From Chrysopilus asiliformis (lineage: Eukaryota > Arthropoda > Insecta > Diptera > Rhagionidae): 64,000 nt of DNA. The notes beneath the pieces were generated by a model that saw nothing but the letters and a program-made list of their open reading frames with translations, was not told the origin of the DNA and ran no database searches. The position numbers were made by a program, and so were the translations under genes. Below, in pieces: positions 32,956 to 44,141 of the stretch (position 1 is the stretch's first letter; the number at the start of each line of letters is the position of its first letter). The stretch covers positions 66,624,031 through 66,688,030 of the forward strand of contig OZ035961.1 in NCBI GenBank assembly GCA_964034945.1, given 5' to 3'.

Positions 32956-34248
32956 ACACATGGATCAATAAGTCCCGAGACTAACAATGAAAACAACATT
33001 TTTTTTGCTAAATTTTTTTTTATTCATCAATATAATCACCTTTTAGGGTGATACAATCGTTCCAACGCTTTTCCAATTTTTCAATACCATGTTTATAAAA
33101 AAAATTATCTTTCGCTTCAAAATAAGCTTCAGTTTCAGCGATGACCTCCTCATTTGAGCCAAATCTTTTTCCCTGGAGCATTTTTTTAAGATCAGCAAAG
33201 AGCCAGTAGTCACTGGGGGCTAAATCTGGCGAGTATGGGGGGTGGGGAAGCAGATGAAAGCCCAATTCGTTCAATTTTGCCATTGTTTTCATCGACTTGT
33301 GGCAGGGTGCATTGTCTTGGTGAAAAAGGATTTTTTTTCTCTGCATGTGCGGTCGTTTTTTTGCGATTTCCTCCTTCAAACGCACCAGCAAGTCAATATA
33401 ATAATCACTGTTGATCGATTTACCTTTTTCGAGGTAGTCAATGAAAATCACGCCATGCGTATCCCAAAAAACTGACGCCATGACTTTGCCAGCTGACTGC
33501 TGCGTTTTCGGACGCTTCGGACGGCTTTCGCCAGCTGTGCGCCACTCAGATGACTGCCGCTTCGACTCTGGAGTGTAGTGATGTATCCATGTTTCGTCCA
33601 TGGACACGTAACGACGCAAGAAATCTTTTTTATTGCGAGTAAATAGCGATAAACAGCTTTCTGAATCATCGACTCGTTGCTGTTTTTGTTCCATCGAAAG
33701 CAATCGCGGCACCCACTTGGAAAAAACCTTTTTCATGCTCAATTTTTCATGAAGGATAGTAAATGCACTTCCATATGATATCTGTGTTATCTCAGCAATC
33801 TCACGGAGCTTCACTTTACGATCTTTCATTATAATTTTTGTCACTTCACTCACATTTTCCGGTGTAACGGCTTCCACAGGTCTACCCGAGCGTTCCGCGT
33901 CATTTGTGTCGGTACGACCACGTTTAAACTCGGCAAACCACCGACAAATCGTTGCTTTTGATGGACAAGAGTCCGGGTAACATTTTTCAGTCCATTGTTT
34001 CGCTTGCACGGTGTTTTTACCCATTAAAAAACAATGTTTTATCAGAACACGAAACTCGGTTTTTTCCATTTTTTAAACAAACTACAAAACGACTTTACTC
34101 CAACCTCGATAACTCAGCTGTTTCTGGTCCGATCGACTTAAAATTTTGACACGTTTCAAGCAAAGGTTAGTACTCTAGAAAGACGTGGTTACTGGTTTAC
34201 TACGAGCGTCATCTCTGGGTTAGTCTCGGGACTTATTGATCCATGTGT
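32956..34248 (-). mobile_element. Complete irritans-type mariner transposon
   Basis: 1293 bp, flanked by TA (32954-32955 and 34249-34250). The ends start ACACATGGATCAATAAGTCC and match for about 30 bp. One intact transposase frame. It lies within the LINE's 3' UTR, so it came after the LINE. Confidence 0.94.
33020..34069 (-). CDS. Mariner (DD34D) transposase, 349 aa, intact
   Basis: Mariner cut-and-paste transposase, closest in feel to the irritans subfamily that includes Himar1 (start MEKTEFRVLIKHCFLMGKNT). The N-terminal paired helix-turn-helix region spans about residues 1-112. The linker motif is KWVPRLLS (118-125). The catalytic triad is D158 (SMDETWIHHYTPES), D252 (LFHQDNAPCHKS) and D287 (YSPDLAPSDYWLF), with 34 residues between the last two. 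Length is normal, with no stops. The ATG at 34069 matches the family start. A near-identical but deleted sibling lies at 42618-43522. Intact gene, ends and TA suggest recent or current mobility, which sequence alone cannot prove. Confidence 0.94.
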   Translation of the reverse strand: MEKTEFRVLIKHCFLMGKNTVQAKQWTEKCYPDSCPSKATICRWFAEFKRGRTDTNDAERSGRPVEAVTPENVSEVTKIIMKDRKVKLREIAEITQISYGSAFTILHEKLSMKKVFSKWVPRLLSMEQKQQRVDDSESCLSLFTRNKKDFLRRYVSMDETWIHHYTPESKRQSSEWRTAGESRPKRPKTQQSAGKVMASVFWDTHGVIFIDYLEKGKSINSDYYIDLLVRLKEEIAKKRPHMQRKKILFHQDNAPCHKSMKTMAKLNELGFHLLPHPPYSPDLAPSDYWLFADLKKMLQGKRFGSNEEVIAETEAYFEAKDNFFYKHGIEKLEKRWNDCITLKGDYIDE

Positions 34249-34407
34249 TATATAAATAAATGATGGCCTGATCGTTTAATAATAATATTCTAATTGTTTT
34301 GTGTATTATGTCAAAATAAAATAATATACATTGTAGGTATTTGTAATTAAAGTACATATATATCTCTTTTTTTACGGGACTATTTGACGTCAGAAATAAT
34401 AAATTTT

Positions 34408-34928
34408 TTAATAATTAAATTCGGTTATTAGGCTTCGCCTGTATTCCCGGGCATTAACAATATATTTGCAAAGCATCTCATAATTATACCCATTTAGCAG
34501 ATCCACAACTTCATTTTCTGTTAATACCGATTTCTTCAAATACGCTCTTCGCAAATTTGAATAAATCGGGCAAACACCCAGGAAGTGAGTTACATTTTCC
34601 AATTGGTGTAAATTACAGACCGAGCAATTTCTTGCAGTGCCTTCACGCCAAGGGCAAACGTTCAAACCTAATAGACCAGAGCGAGCTTTAAAAATCCACC
34701 TAACTGCCACATTTGGAAAGTTGTCGTTAAAATAGATACTTCCAGCATAGTGATCAAGCAGATGATAAATCCCATTTTCTTCTGTTTCTATAGCTTTTTC
34801 CAGATCTAATCCTATATACTTTTGAACCAGGAACGCTTGAATTAAGCTAAAGTGGTCTTTCCATTCTGCTTGCCTATCGCGCCAAGTTCCCAAAGTTATG
34901 CTTGTGTCTACCGCCATGTTTTCAAGGT
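34408..34928 (-). pseudogene. LINE ORF2 C-terminal fragment with zinc-knuckle-like motif
   Basis: The open frame reads on from flanking R2 sequence; element-derived coding begins near MAVDTSITLGTWRDRQ. It carries RSGLLGLNVCPWREG and then CSVCNLHQLENVTHFLGVCP, a C-x2-C-x8-H-x4-C motif found at the C terminus of many non-LTR retrotransposon polyproteins. It stops at 34408-34410 with no internal break. Reverse transcriptase and endonuclease are absent, as expected of 5' truncation. Confidence 0.7.
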
Positions 34929-35305
34929 GAAGTGAAATAATGAGAATGGCATTCTGCACAATTTTGTTTCTTACCGTTATCCGTTATATTTTACCGTTAT
35001 TGAGATATTTAGATTAAAATATAAATAAATACATTTTTGCAAATTACTTGCAAACTAACGGTTTTTCGACAAATCAGTTAAAAGAATAATTAAAGATGTT
35101 AACATTTTCTACATTTTTGCCATTTACCGTAAATTGATATCTTTTACAGTTCTCAAGTTATCTCAAATTTTGTACGTTTTTGATATTTTTGGATGAACCA
35201 ACAATTTATTGGGAGGTTGTATTGGGTTGACAATACGACAGGGCTATAACGTAAATTGCACAGGGTCGTAGATTTTGTAGAAGAAAGTTTCGTGTTGACG
35301 GTTCT

Positions 35306-37136
35306 TACCACATGAATTACCTCAAGAAAAGGATAACTTAATCATTTGACACGTGTGTCGGTGAAAGTTTCAATATTTTGAAATATTGCCGTTTCAATAT
35401 TTTTCTATAAACTGGGACGTGGTAAAATGTAATATGTAAATGGCTTTGTTCTGTCTTTGTACTTCTGTACACGTCTAAATCAGTTTTACGCATGAACTAT
35501 ATTTAATATTTCGCATTACCAAAATTTCATAATACAAAGGAATCAATAAATTTAATTATGGGATACCATATAGGTGTTTATGTGCTTATTTTGCAGTAGT
35601 CAGCATCAATTGATGATTATGATGATGCGCGATGATATGATAAACCTGTATTGAATAATAATTAATGGATTAAAAGCTTATGCTAAACTAAAACTAATGG
35701 CGACATTTTACCATACTGACAGGTTGTTGTGGATTCCTGCGCTTTTGTAAATACATTTTACCTGAATATTACTTAATATATGTAATGATTTGTTAATTTG
35801 TTCGCTTATGCAAATTGGAGGCTTAGAAATTCACTAATAACGTTTTGGTTGAAATATATGAAGGAAAATAATTTTATTTCGAATGCTAAATTAGATGCAA
35901 AACATGTTCGTTACAACATCGTGCAGTAGAATTTTTTTTTTGGTATAAAATACTACTTAACGTACGTACCCGCCATTGACAGTCTTCTTGCCTCAGTATA
36001 GAATTTCCCCAGACGAACACCACAATCGATTAAATTTTCAATAGAATATTGATTAGAATCGAAAGAAGAATAGCAAAAATTTTATTTTATAGACTAAGAA
36101 AAGAAGATTACTCTCTGTGGTTCAGGTGACGAAATTGGAGGTTTTTTTTTGCCAAACGAACATCAAACAAACATTTTCATTTTTCTAAATAACATTAAAA
36201 TATATAATATGGCGATTATTTGATGTCGAAAGGAAATGAAAAATTCCACCATATTTTATTACACCTTAAAGTTTTCATTAATTTAAATTTCAAACTTAAA
36301 AATGAATGATTATTCTCAGACGACAAAAATCGACGTTTTTTTAGAGCGTCCTTTGTGGTTATTGTTTTCGACAAAATTATAGGTCTTTGTTAAAGGAGAA
36401 CAAAAACTTAGTAGATCTCTTTTGACAGTTTAAGTCTATAGATAAGAACGAAATAAAATTAGAATGGAAATTGAATGTGAGAGGCATCAAGTGTTATCGT
36501 AAAGTACTTGTCATGCTTAAAGTAGAATAAATAAATATGATACGGTTCTTACATAATTAAACCTCGACTGATGGAGAATTGGATATTTATGTATAATTTT
36601 TTTACATAAAAACTGACTTAAAAATTTGCCAACTAATAAAGGTAGAAAGTTGAAATTTGGCACAGAACAAAAAGTTGACCCCATCCGAAAATGACAAAAA
36701 TTGAACCAATGCTTCCAGAATACAAATGGGATTTTTTTACGGTTGACCCAATAACGGTTTATTTTCCAAAAAAAATTGTTTAGACAAGAAGTGTTTAGAA
36801 TATAATTCTACGTCTACCATACATCAAAATTCCCCCCACTGCCATACGAATGGAAAACAAAAATATATTTCTGTAATTTATTATAAAATGTTGTAATAAA
36901 CCCAATTCTCTTTTCTAGGGAGTTTGTTTACACGGTTTCGATTTAACATGGTTTACAATGACTTGATGGCAGTGAGAATTTCGCGTATTTTGTTTTCACT
37001 AAATTTTAATTAATTGAAATCCGTTTTAATTAACGATTATTTGTAGATTTTGTTCCAAAACATACATTTTTCCCTGAAATCAAAGCCCCACAAAATCAAC
37101 GATTTTTCACCGCGACTTTTGCTGGGGTTAGATTAA
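35306..37136. other. AT-rich stretch with no recognised feature
   Basis: No long frame, terminal repeat or splice-bounded coding island was seen. At 36640-36830 there are faint echoes of DINE-1-like blocks (TTGAAATTTGGCAC, CTACCATACATCAAAATTCC), too weak to call. Confidence 0.4.
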
Positions 37137-37669
37137 AACATAACAAAAGCTATAATTGCCAATCTGGCAATTATTGAAAACTCGTATGGTGATCTTCGTA
37201 TCATAATTTGAGCAGTTGTACCAAAATTCCACTTTGAAGTCAAACTTTCCAATAAGATTTTTTAAAATTTATTCCAATCGTATTTTGATGTATGGGAGTT
37301 TTATGTAGAATCATATCCTAAATAGTTCTTGCACTTTTTTGATAAGATGCACCGTTTTCGAGATATTCACAAAAACCGTTTTCGTTCGTGTGGGGGGTAC
37401 CCCCCCTAATGGTCCATTTTTGCCCATTAACGAACTTAGCCTCGCATTTTACGAAAAACGGATCTGCGTAAAATTTCAAGTCTCTAGCTCAATCCGTGCG
37501 CCCGCAATCCGCGTCACAGACGGACGGACGGACATGCTAAATTCAACTTTTTTTATTATTCTAAACACACTGATGTAATTCATTTTTTTGTGCGATGACA
37601 GGATCTTGGCGTTACAAACGGTAAGGCAAAGTTAATATACCCTTTGGTTTCACCATACGGGTATAAAAA
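37137..37669 (-). mobile_element. DINE-1/Helentron-like repeat, copy D
   Basis: Full length. It has stem-loop AATTGCCAATCTGGCAATT at one end, ACGGACGGACGG in the middle, and TTTCACCATACGGGTATAAA at the other end. Inverted subterminal blocks are slightly changed (CTCGTATGGTG). Confidence 0.68.
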
Positions 37670-37830
37670 GATAATTGGGTTTATTTAATTTGGATTTATT
37701 TAATACTTTGGTCAATTTCGATTAAAATTCAAACCACAAAAATAATTGAAACACTTTTTCACGCAAATGTTTTCATAAAAGTCAAATGTTAGCTCAGTAT
37801 AACACCGCCTAGGACGGTCCCTAGGTGCCG

Positions 37831-37860
37831 AAAGAGAGAGAGAGAGCGAGCGAGAGAGGG

Positions 37861-37912
<52 letters not shown>
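37831..37912. repeat. (GA)n microsatellite
   Basis: An AGAGAG tract with a few GAGC interruptions in its first third, then pure to 37910. Confidence 0.9.
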
Positions 37913-37980
37913 GACATGCTGAGAGAGCCCAATGGTACCTCAAATCAGACTTAGCTTCACCATAGAATAAGGAATATATA

Positions 37981-38252
37981 CACTCAGAAAAATGGAGGCT
38001 AACTCGTCGACCTACATACGGCGTAATTGGCCTCGGGCAGGCGCGCGTTCGCCTGCATGTGGGCAAGTAAAACTGAGTTGACCTGTGGCCGGAGAAATTC
38101 TGAAATTACGCCACCAGCAGGTGAAGTAAGGCATTGGGAGCTGCACGAGTTGACCTTAGATAGGTTAACTCTGACCGTTGGCTGGCTTACAGACACCTCT
38201 GTAAGGTCAGAGTTAACCTGACAAAAAGTTGACCTGGACATTTTTCTGAGTG
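37981..38252. mobile_element. TA-flanked MITE, copy 1
   Basis: 272 bp between TA dinucleotides (37979-37980 and 38253-38254). Ends are CACTCAGAAAAATG and CATTTTTCTGAGTG. GGTTAACTCTGACC and GGTCAGAGTTAACC form an internal hairpin at 38162-38218. It is closely similar to 43877-44141. From 38255 to 39132 nothing was recognised. Confidence 0.85.
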
Positions 38253-39132
38253 TAGAAATACTCTGCCGAACAAATTTTTGACAAATGAACATTTTAGTAC
38301 AAGCATATATGTATTTACTTTTTCGTGCAGCAACACGTGTAATGTAAAAATCCCAATAGATTTTTATGACGATTCATTTAATAAAGTCACTCGTGCCGTT
38401 AAAATACTTAAATAGTTAAAACTGGACTAAAAAAAGTTTTATTTTGCACCATATTTTACGCAAATTCTCAAAGTTTAGAACATACTTATCTACCCCCGAT
38501 TTTTTTGATTTTAGTAAATATTGTGATGTTTCTTATTTGGTCAATATGGTAAACAGAGAGAGTCTATAGAATTTCTTGGTCCATCCCGCTTCCTCTTAAA
38601 ATGATCTCGTAATACATAATTTTTGCCGCCGGTAATTCTAGTTTTTTTATGTGTTCTCGGTCTTTGGATACAAATTTCCACTATTCCGGTGCGCATTTGG
38701 CTTTATGTAATTCGTCAATAGAAAGAGAGTTTTTTTTTTGTATACTCGTATTGGATTATATTTGGCAATTGTGTTTGTTTTCTACATCTATTTGCTGCAA
38801 ACTCATATGTCACAATCCAATTACCCGTCCTTAGATATTTTCTAAGAAGAAATTCTTAACAAAATAGTAAATTTCGAAGACCAGATTGAAAATATTATTC
38901 ATTTCGGTATGGAAGAAATGGCTTTATCGAAAAATTCGCCCGAAAAGTAGGCAAAGTGGAAATGAGATTCTTTAATCTTCATCTCTAAGAATTGGATTTA
39001 TTTACTAACACATTTCCGATATTAACAGTCGAGAATGACTGATTTTTTACCACCTCTGTGGCAAACGAACATTCAAAAGAACATTTTCTAAACCTTAATT
39101 ATGCTTCTGTGGTGAGCTCATATTTCCCTTTA

Positions 39133-39533
39133 AATAAGTTGAGAGGCCTTAGGTGAGCAGGGGAAATGATTATTCGTGTTTTTGAAATCTTGAAGGGTGT
39201 TAAATAACAAATTAAAGGTGCTATACTTTCAGTAGGATCTCCCAGTTTTTTGATTAAAAGATTTCATCAGTCAAGAAATTTATATATATTTTTTTTGGTT
39301 CCGTCTTAGACATCATTATAATCCATTCGCTAAGCAATAGCAATATATAGATAAAGATATATATTTGCATACTTGCAGATATATGTCACAAAATGTATTT
39401 ATGTAATAATTCTTTAGTACTAGTAAGGGAAGAGCTCGTACCTTGGACCGAAATGTACTTTTCTGTAGTAAATTGTGTAGAAAAAACCAAGGTTTTGCAT
39501 TTCTCCTGCTCACCTAAGGCCTCTCAACTTATT
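39133..39533. mobile_element. TA-flanked MITE with 38-bp inverted ends
   Basis: Ends AATAAGTTGAGAGGCCTTAG and the complementary right end, continuing GTGAGCAGG(G/A)GAAATG. TA at 39131-39132 and 39534-39535. 401 bp, no coding. From 39536 to 40284 no feature was recognised beyond short inverted motifs near 40220-40310. Confidence 0.75.
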
Positions 39534-40284
39534 TAGAGGATCCTTCCCACAATTTCTTAGAACAGAATTCTACCATCAGGAGTACGCGAACCCCCACACT
39601 CTTGATGACTTTGAAAACAATACTCTTGATGACTTTGAAGCATGACTTTGAAAACAAAATGGTTCAAAAAGTTACTATTCTGAGAGAAATAGTTTAAAGG
39701 TTTTATACCTGATGCAGGACTATTTTAGCTATTGCCGGCTAAGTTCCCATAAAAAAGATATCTGTTTACCTACAAATGGGATATGTCATCTTGGAGCAAG
39801 TTGAGTTCTCCTGAAATAGTAGAGCAGGTTTGCGTGAGGCAGGAATTGTAACGATGTAAAAGATTGTAATTTTTAGCGTGCCTATAACCGGTGAACCATT
39901 TTCTCAGGACTGAATTTCAAGGACCATTAAAATTTTAGTGGCAACTAAAATCACGGCATGCAATTGGAGGAAAAGTCAATTATAAAATAGTAGGTACCTA
40001 CTCCACAAAAGTTTCCATTAATTTATCGCCATTAAATTTTTCTTGTTCGCTCTTTGTCTACGATTTTATCTCTTCATCTCTGTTTGGTCGGTAATATGTG
40101 TATGCATTCAAGCGAGAAAGATAATTCCGCTCGAAGATTTGTGTGATGAAATGCCGTCAGATCAGGCTGTCGCATAAAGCTTTTGCGGTATCCTATTGGA
40201 CGTAAAATCATTCCTTACTGTTAGCGGTTCGTCGACATTAGTGAACGAAACGCGGATGTCGCGTCCAACTTTTCGCCCAATAGG

Positions 40285-40473
40285 TTGGAATTTGTGAACG
40301 AACCGTCCACAGTACACCCTATTGTGCTCTTTGAGTTGCCTTTGAGATATCCAGAGATATACGAAAGATTATATTGTCACCGGAACTACGCAAGGTGGCC
40401 AAATTTCATATTCCTAGATTGGATACTTTCGGAAATAGATATAAACTTGCAACGATTTGAAAATACATTGTAA
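40285..40473 (+). CDS. Candidate last exon or ORF of unknown gene
   Basis: The frame has no ATG near its start; it opens after an in-frame TAG at 40281 and an acceptor-like CCACAG ends at 40312. From there it reads VHPIVLFELPLRYPEIYERL, then YCHRNYARWPNFIFLDW, and stops at 40471. An AATAAA lies about 40 bases past the stop. The aromatic-rich, varied composition looks coding. No family is recognised and no partner exon was found nearby. Confidence 0.3.
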   Translation: MEFVNEPSTVHPIVLFELPLRYPEIYERLYCHRNYARWPNFIFLDWILSEIDINLQRFENTL

Positions 40474-40758
40474 AAGATATCGATTAAGCAAAAATAGAGA
40501 ACAAAGCAAATTAATAAAATATATAAATATAAAAAAGGGCAGTTCCTTTTAGTGGATAATTCGACTTTTAGGATGCTCGATAGGTGTTATGCACTAAAGG
40601 CAGTAACTTCTGAAAAGACTATGCCACTGGCAAAAATTTTCGGGTGTCAAGGTCAGTGATTAAGAATTTACAACACTAGATTGCATAATTCCGGGAAAAC
40701 AGTTTAGTTTCCGGGACACCGGGATAATGGGACGTTTGCTTCTAAAGGAATAATCTCG

Positions 40759-41134
40759 TCCTCGCATTTTACGAAAAACGAATCTGCGCAAAATTTCAAG
40801 TCTGTAGCTCATCTGTCCGTCTGTCTGCCCGTCTGTGGCGCGGATCGCGGGCGCACGGATTGAGCTAGACACTTGAAATTTTGCGCAGATCGTTTCTCGC
40901 AAAATGCGAGGCTAAGTTCGTTAATGGGCAAAAATGGACCACTAGGGGGGGTATCCCCCATACGAACGAAAACGCTTTTTGCGAATATCTCAAAAACGGT
41001 GCATCTTATCAAAAAAGTGTAAGAACAAAAGTTATTTAGGATATGATTCTACATAAATCTCCCATACATCAAAATTCGATTGGAATAAATTTAAAAAAAT
41101 CTTATTGGAAAGTTTGACTTCAAAGTGGAATTTT
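40759..41134 (+). mobile_element. DINE-1/Helentron-like repeat, copy E, folded and truncated
   Basis: The main part is the plus-orientation family sequence from the GACGG tract to the ATTCCACTTTGAAG block; both ends are lost. The first 50 bp (40759-40808) are an inverted duplicate of 40858-40912, so the copy folds on itself. Confidence 0.55.
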
Positions 41135-41760
41135 CCCTTGTGAGTACCCATGAACACACCAGAAATATTGTTAACAATTCAAAAGAAAGGATAGGGTTGT
41201 GAAAAGGTGAGGGGCAGGCGGAACTGGGATGGGTGGGACTGTGGGGAGGGCGTCGAGACGAGAAAGATGATTGAAAATGGGAAGGGGAAGAAAAAAGGGG
41301 GTGGTGGAAAGAGGCGGTGACAGGGAAACGGGATGAGGAACGGTGTAATAGTGGTAGAAAATGAAGGTGTGAAATTTCCCTATTTCCCTCCTCCCATCCA
41401 AAAATTCCCTTTAACATTTTTTTTAAAAAAAATTTCTTCATAAATTTTTCAAAAAAAAATATCTAAAAAAATATGTTGTCCTTGATCTACTGCAGGTTAT
41501 AGTCCGGGTGGAACTCATTGGATGGTAAATCACTTCATAAAAGAATTTTAAAAAATTAAAGAATAAAAAAACTTTTGCTCTAGAAAGTAAAAAATAATTT
41601 TTATAATTTATAATTGGTATTAAAATCAAGCGTAATGGGTATTCTTATACTTGTAAATATGAAGTTGAAGCAATATCCGTATAATACATGTTATACCAAA
41701 TAAGTGTCAAAATTATTTACTACCGATTTACTTCATACAAACTATTATTACACCGATTTT
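41135..41760. other. Purine-rich then AT-rich stretch, no gene seen
   Basis: 41190-41370 is GGGA/GGTG-rich on the plus strand. Overlapping minus-strand frames of proline/serine-rich text are composition artefacts. No terminal repeats or splice-bounded frames were seen. Confidence 0.4.
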
Positions 41761-41879
41761 TACTTTCTTCTACGGAGTATAATAAAGTATTGTATTCATG
41801 AAAAATTTCGACCTCTTAATTTTGCCTAAAAAACATTTCCCGATCACTCCTGAGTCGATTGGAGTCATATTTAAAAAAT

Positions 41880-42101
41880 GTCTTTCTGTCTGTCAGTCTG
41901 TCAGTCTGTCTGTCAGTCTGTCTGTCAGTCTGTCTGTCAGTCTGTCTGTCAGTCTGTCTGTCAGTCTGTCTGTCAGTCTGTCTGTCAGTCTGTCTGTCAG
42001 TCTGTCTGTCAGTCTGTCTGTCAGTCTGTCTGTCAGTCTGTCTGTCAGTCTGTCTGTCAGTCTGTCTGTCAGTCTGTCTGTCAGTCTGTCTGTCAGTCTG
42101 T
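41880..42101. repeat. 12-bp minisatellite (TCTGTCTGTCAG)n
   Basis: About 18 near-identical 12-bp units. Because 12 is a multiple of three, all six frames stay open and give serine-valine-rich, cysteine-leucine-rich or glutamine-threonine-aspartate-rich text. These are not genes. Confidence 0.95.
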
Positions 42102-42617
42102 GTACAAGATTTCTCCAAAAATAATAGAGCTACCGCCAAGAAATTTTATAGGCATGTTGGGTCCTGAAATGGGACGATCCTATCAACTTTTGGTGGAAAT
42201 CCGTTAACCGGAAGTATCCAAAATGGCGGTTTTTCAAAAATCGTAATTTCGTTTTTCTCGATTTACTCCCAAACTACGCGTTTTTTAGTGGCCTTAAGTA
42301 TGACAAAACTTGGAGAAAATAAAATTTCCCACACTTTTGTCTTTAGCTATAACTCGATATCTCAACCTGTTATCGAGATAAACCGTTATTTCCAAAAAAA
42401 CAGTTTTTTGCCATTATCTCGAACACTAACGGGTTTTTGCTGACTGAATATATGAAGTGAATTAATGAGAATGGCATTCTGCACAATTTTGTCTTTTACC
42501 GTTATCCGTTATATTTTACCGTTATTGAGATATTTTCATTAATATGTAAAAAATCATATTTTTGCGAATAATTTGCAAACTAACGGTTTTTCGACAAATC
42601 AGTTAAAAGAATAATTA

Positions 42618-43522
42618 ACACATGGATCAATAAGTCCCGAGACTAACCCAGAGATGACGCTCGTAGTAAACCAGTAACCACGTCTTTCTAGAGTACTAAC
42701 CTTTGCTTGAAACGTGTCAAAATTTTAAGTCGATCGGACCAGAAACAGCTGAGTTATCGAGGTTGGAGTAAAGTCGTTTTGTAGTTTGTTTAAAAAATGG
42801 AAAAAACCGAGTTTCGTGTTCTGATAAAACATTGTTTTTTAATGGATAAAAACACCGTGCAAGCGAAACAATGGATTGAAAAATGTTACCCGGACTCTTG
42901 TCCATCAAAAGCAACGATTTGTCGGTGGTTTGCCGAGTTTAAACGTGGTCGTACCGACACAAATGACGCGGAACGCTCGGGTAGACCTGTGGAAGCCGTT
43001 ACACCGGAAAATGTGAGTGAAGTGACAAAAATTATAATGAAAGATCGTAAAGTGAAGCTCCGTGAGATTGCTGAGATAACACAGATATCATATGGAAGTG
43101 CATTTACTATCCTTCATGAAAAATTGAGCATGAAAAAGGTTTTTTCCAAGTGGGTGCCGCGATTGCTTTCGATGAAACAAAAACAGCAACGAGTCGATGA
43201 TTCAGAAAGCTGTTTATCGCTATTTACTCGCAATAAAAAAGATTTCTTGCGTCGTTACGTGACCATGGACGAAACATGGATACATCACTACACTCCAGAG
43301 TCGAAGCGGCAGTCATCTGAGTGGCGCACAGCTGGCGAAAGCCGTCCGAAGCGTCCGAAAACGCAGCAGTCAGCTGGCAAAGTCATGGCGTCAGTTTTTT
43401 GGGATACGCATGGCGTGACGATTGTATCACCCTAAAAGGTGATTATATTGATGAATAAAAAAAAATTTTGCAAAAAAAATGTTGTTTTCATTGTTAGTCT
43501 CGGGACTTATTGATCCATGTGT
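42618..43522 (+). mobile_element. Internally deleted mariner, sibling of 32956-34248
   Basis: 905 bp with TA at 42616-42617 and 43523-43524 and the same ends, ACACATGGATCAATAAGTCC. A 388-bp internal deletion removes the second and third catalytic residues. It is inserted in R2; copies a and b show the unoccupied site. Confidence 0.93.
42797..43435 (+). pseudogene. Mariner transposase, deleted after residue 207
   Basis: Residues 1-207 match the intact protein with few changes (MDKNT for MGKNT, WIEKC for WTEKC, MKQKQ for MEQKQ, VTMDE for VSMDE). After HGV the deletion shifts frame into TIVSP and a stop. D158 remains; D252 and D287 are gone. The DNA-binding domain is whole, so the product could at most bind ends. 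The near identity implies recent spread. Confidence 0.9.
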
Positions 43523-43876
43523 TAAATATGTTAACATTTTCTACATTTTTGCCATTTACCGTAAATTGATATCTTTTACCGTTCTCAAGTTATCTCAAAT
43601 TTTGTACGTTTTTGATATTTTTGGATGAACCAACAATTTATTGGGAGGTCGTCTTAGGTTGACAACGCGAAAGGGCTCTAGCGTAAATTGCACAGGGTCG
43701 TAGATTTTGTAGAAGAAAGTTTTGTGTTGACCACAACTGATATTTTATTCACAAAAAGAAGATCCTCATTACGCGAGATATTAATAACAATTAAAAAATT
43801 TTCTGGTGCTTAAATTAGAACGTAATTTTAAAATTTATTTTTTACTTTCTGGCGCTTTAGTTTCTTTATTTCAGTA

Positions 43877-44141
43877 CACTCAGAAAAATGGAGGCTAACT
43901 CGACGACCTACATACGGCGTAATTGGCCTCGGGCAGGCGCGCGTTCCCCTGCATGTGGGCAAGTAAAACTGAGTTGACCTGTGGTCGGAGAAATTCTGAA
44001 ATTAAGCAGGTGAAGTAGGGCATTGGGAGCTGCACGAGTTGATCTTAAATAGGTTAACTCTGACCGCTAGCCGGCTTACAGAAATCTCTGTAAGGTCAGA
44101 GTTAACCTGACAAAAAGTTTACCTGGACATTTTTCTGAGTG
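43877..44141. mobile_element. TA-flanked MITE, copy 2
   Basis: TA at 43875-43876 and 44142-44143; same CACTCAGAAAAATG ends as 37981-38252, with a short deletion near 44003. From 44144 to 45066 nothing was recognised. Confidence 0.85.

Larger units (their letters stand above)
32743..34928 (-). mobile_element. 5'-truncated non-LTR retrotransposon with (ATT)n tail
   Basis: A 13-bp duplication GAAGTGAAATAAT (32730-32742 and 34929-34941) flanks it within R2. It comprises the ORF end at 34408-34928, a 3' UTR, and the ATT tail. An intact mariner sits in the 3' UTR (32956-34248). A TAA/ATT-type tail occurs in I-like LINEs, but the clade is not fixed here. Confidence 0.8.
31404..35305 (+). repeat. 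Dispersed repeat R2, copy b, heavily invaded
   Basis: R2 sequence at 31404-31511, 32370-32742, and 34929-35305 is contiguous in copy a. The gaps are an insertion at about 31512-32369 (foldback 2 plus the 122-bp array) and a LINE at 32743-34928 that itself carries a mariner. Confidence 0.7.
41762..43745 (+). repeat. Dispersed repeat R2, copy c
   Basis: Starts TACTTTCTTCTACGGAG and ends GTAGAAGAAAGTTTTGTG. Compared with copy a, it has a large expansion of the CTGTCAGT tract (41880-42101) and a deleted mariner (42618-43522). Otherwise contiguous. Confidence 0.72.

Noticed and set aside
37821..38292. Minus-strand frames with serine-leucine runs and arginine-rich text
   Set aside because: They cross the (GA)n tract and the MITE at 37981-38252; no homology or start context.
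41798..42207. Long overlapping open frames on both strands of serine/valine, cysteine/leucine and glutamine/threonine/aspartate text
   Set aside because: They are translations of the 12-bp minisatellite, whose unit is a multiple of three; no non-repeat coding sequence is attached.
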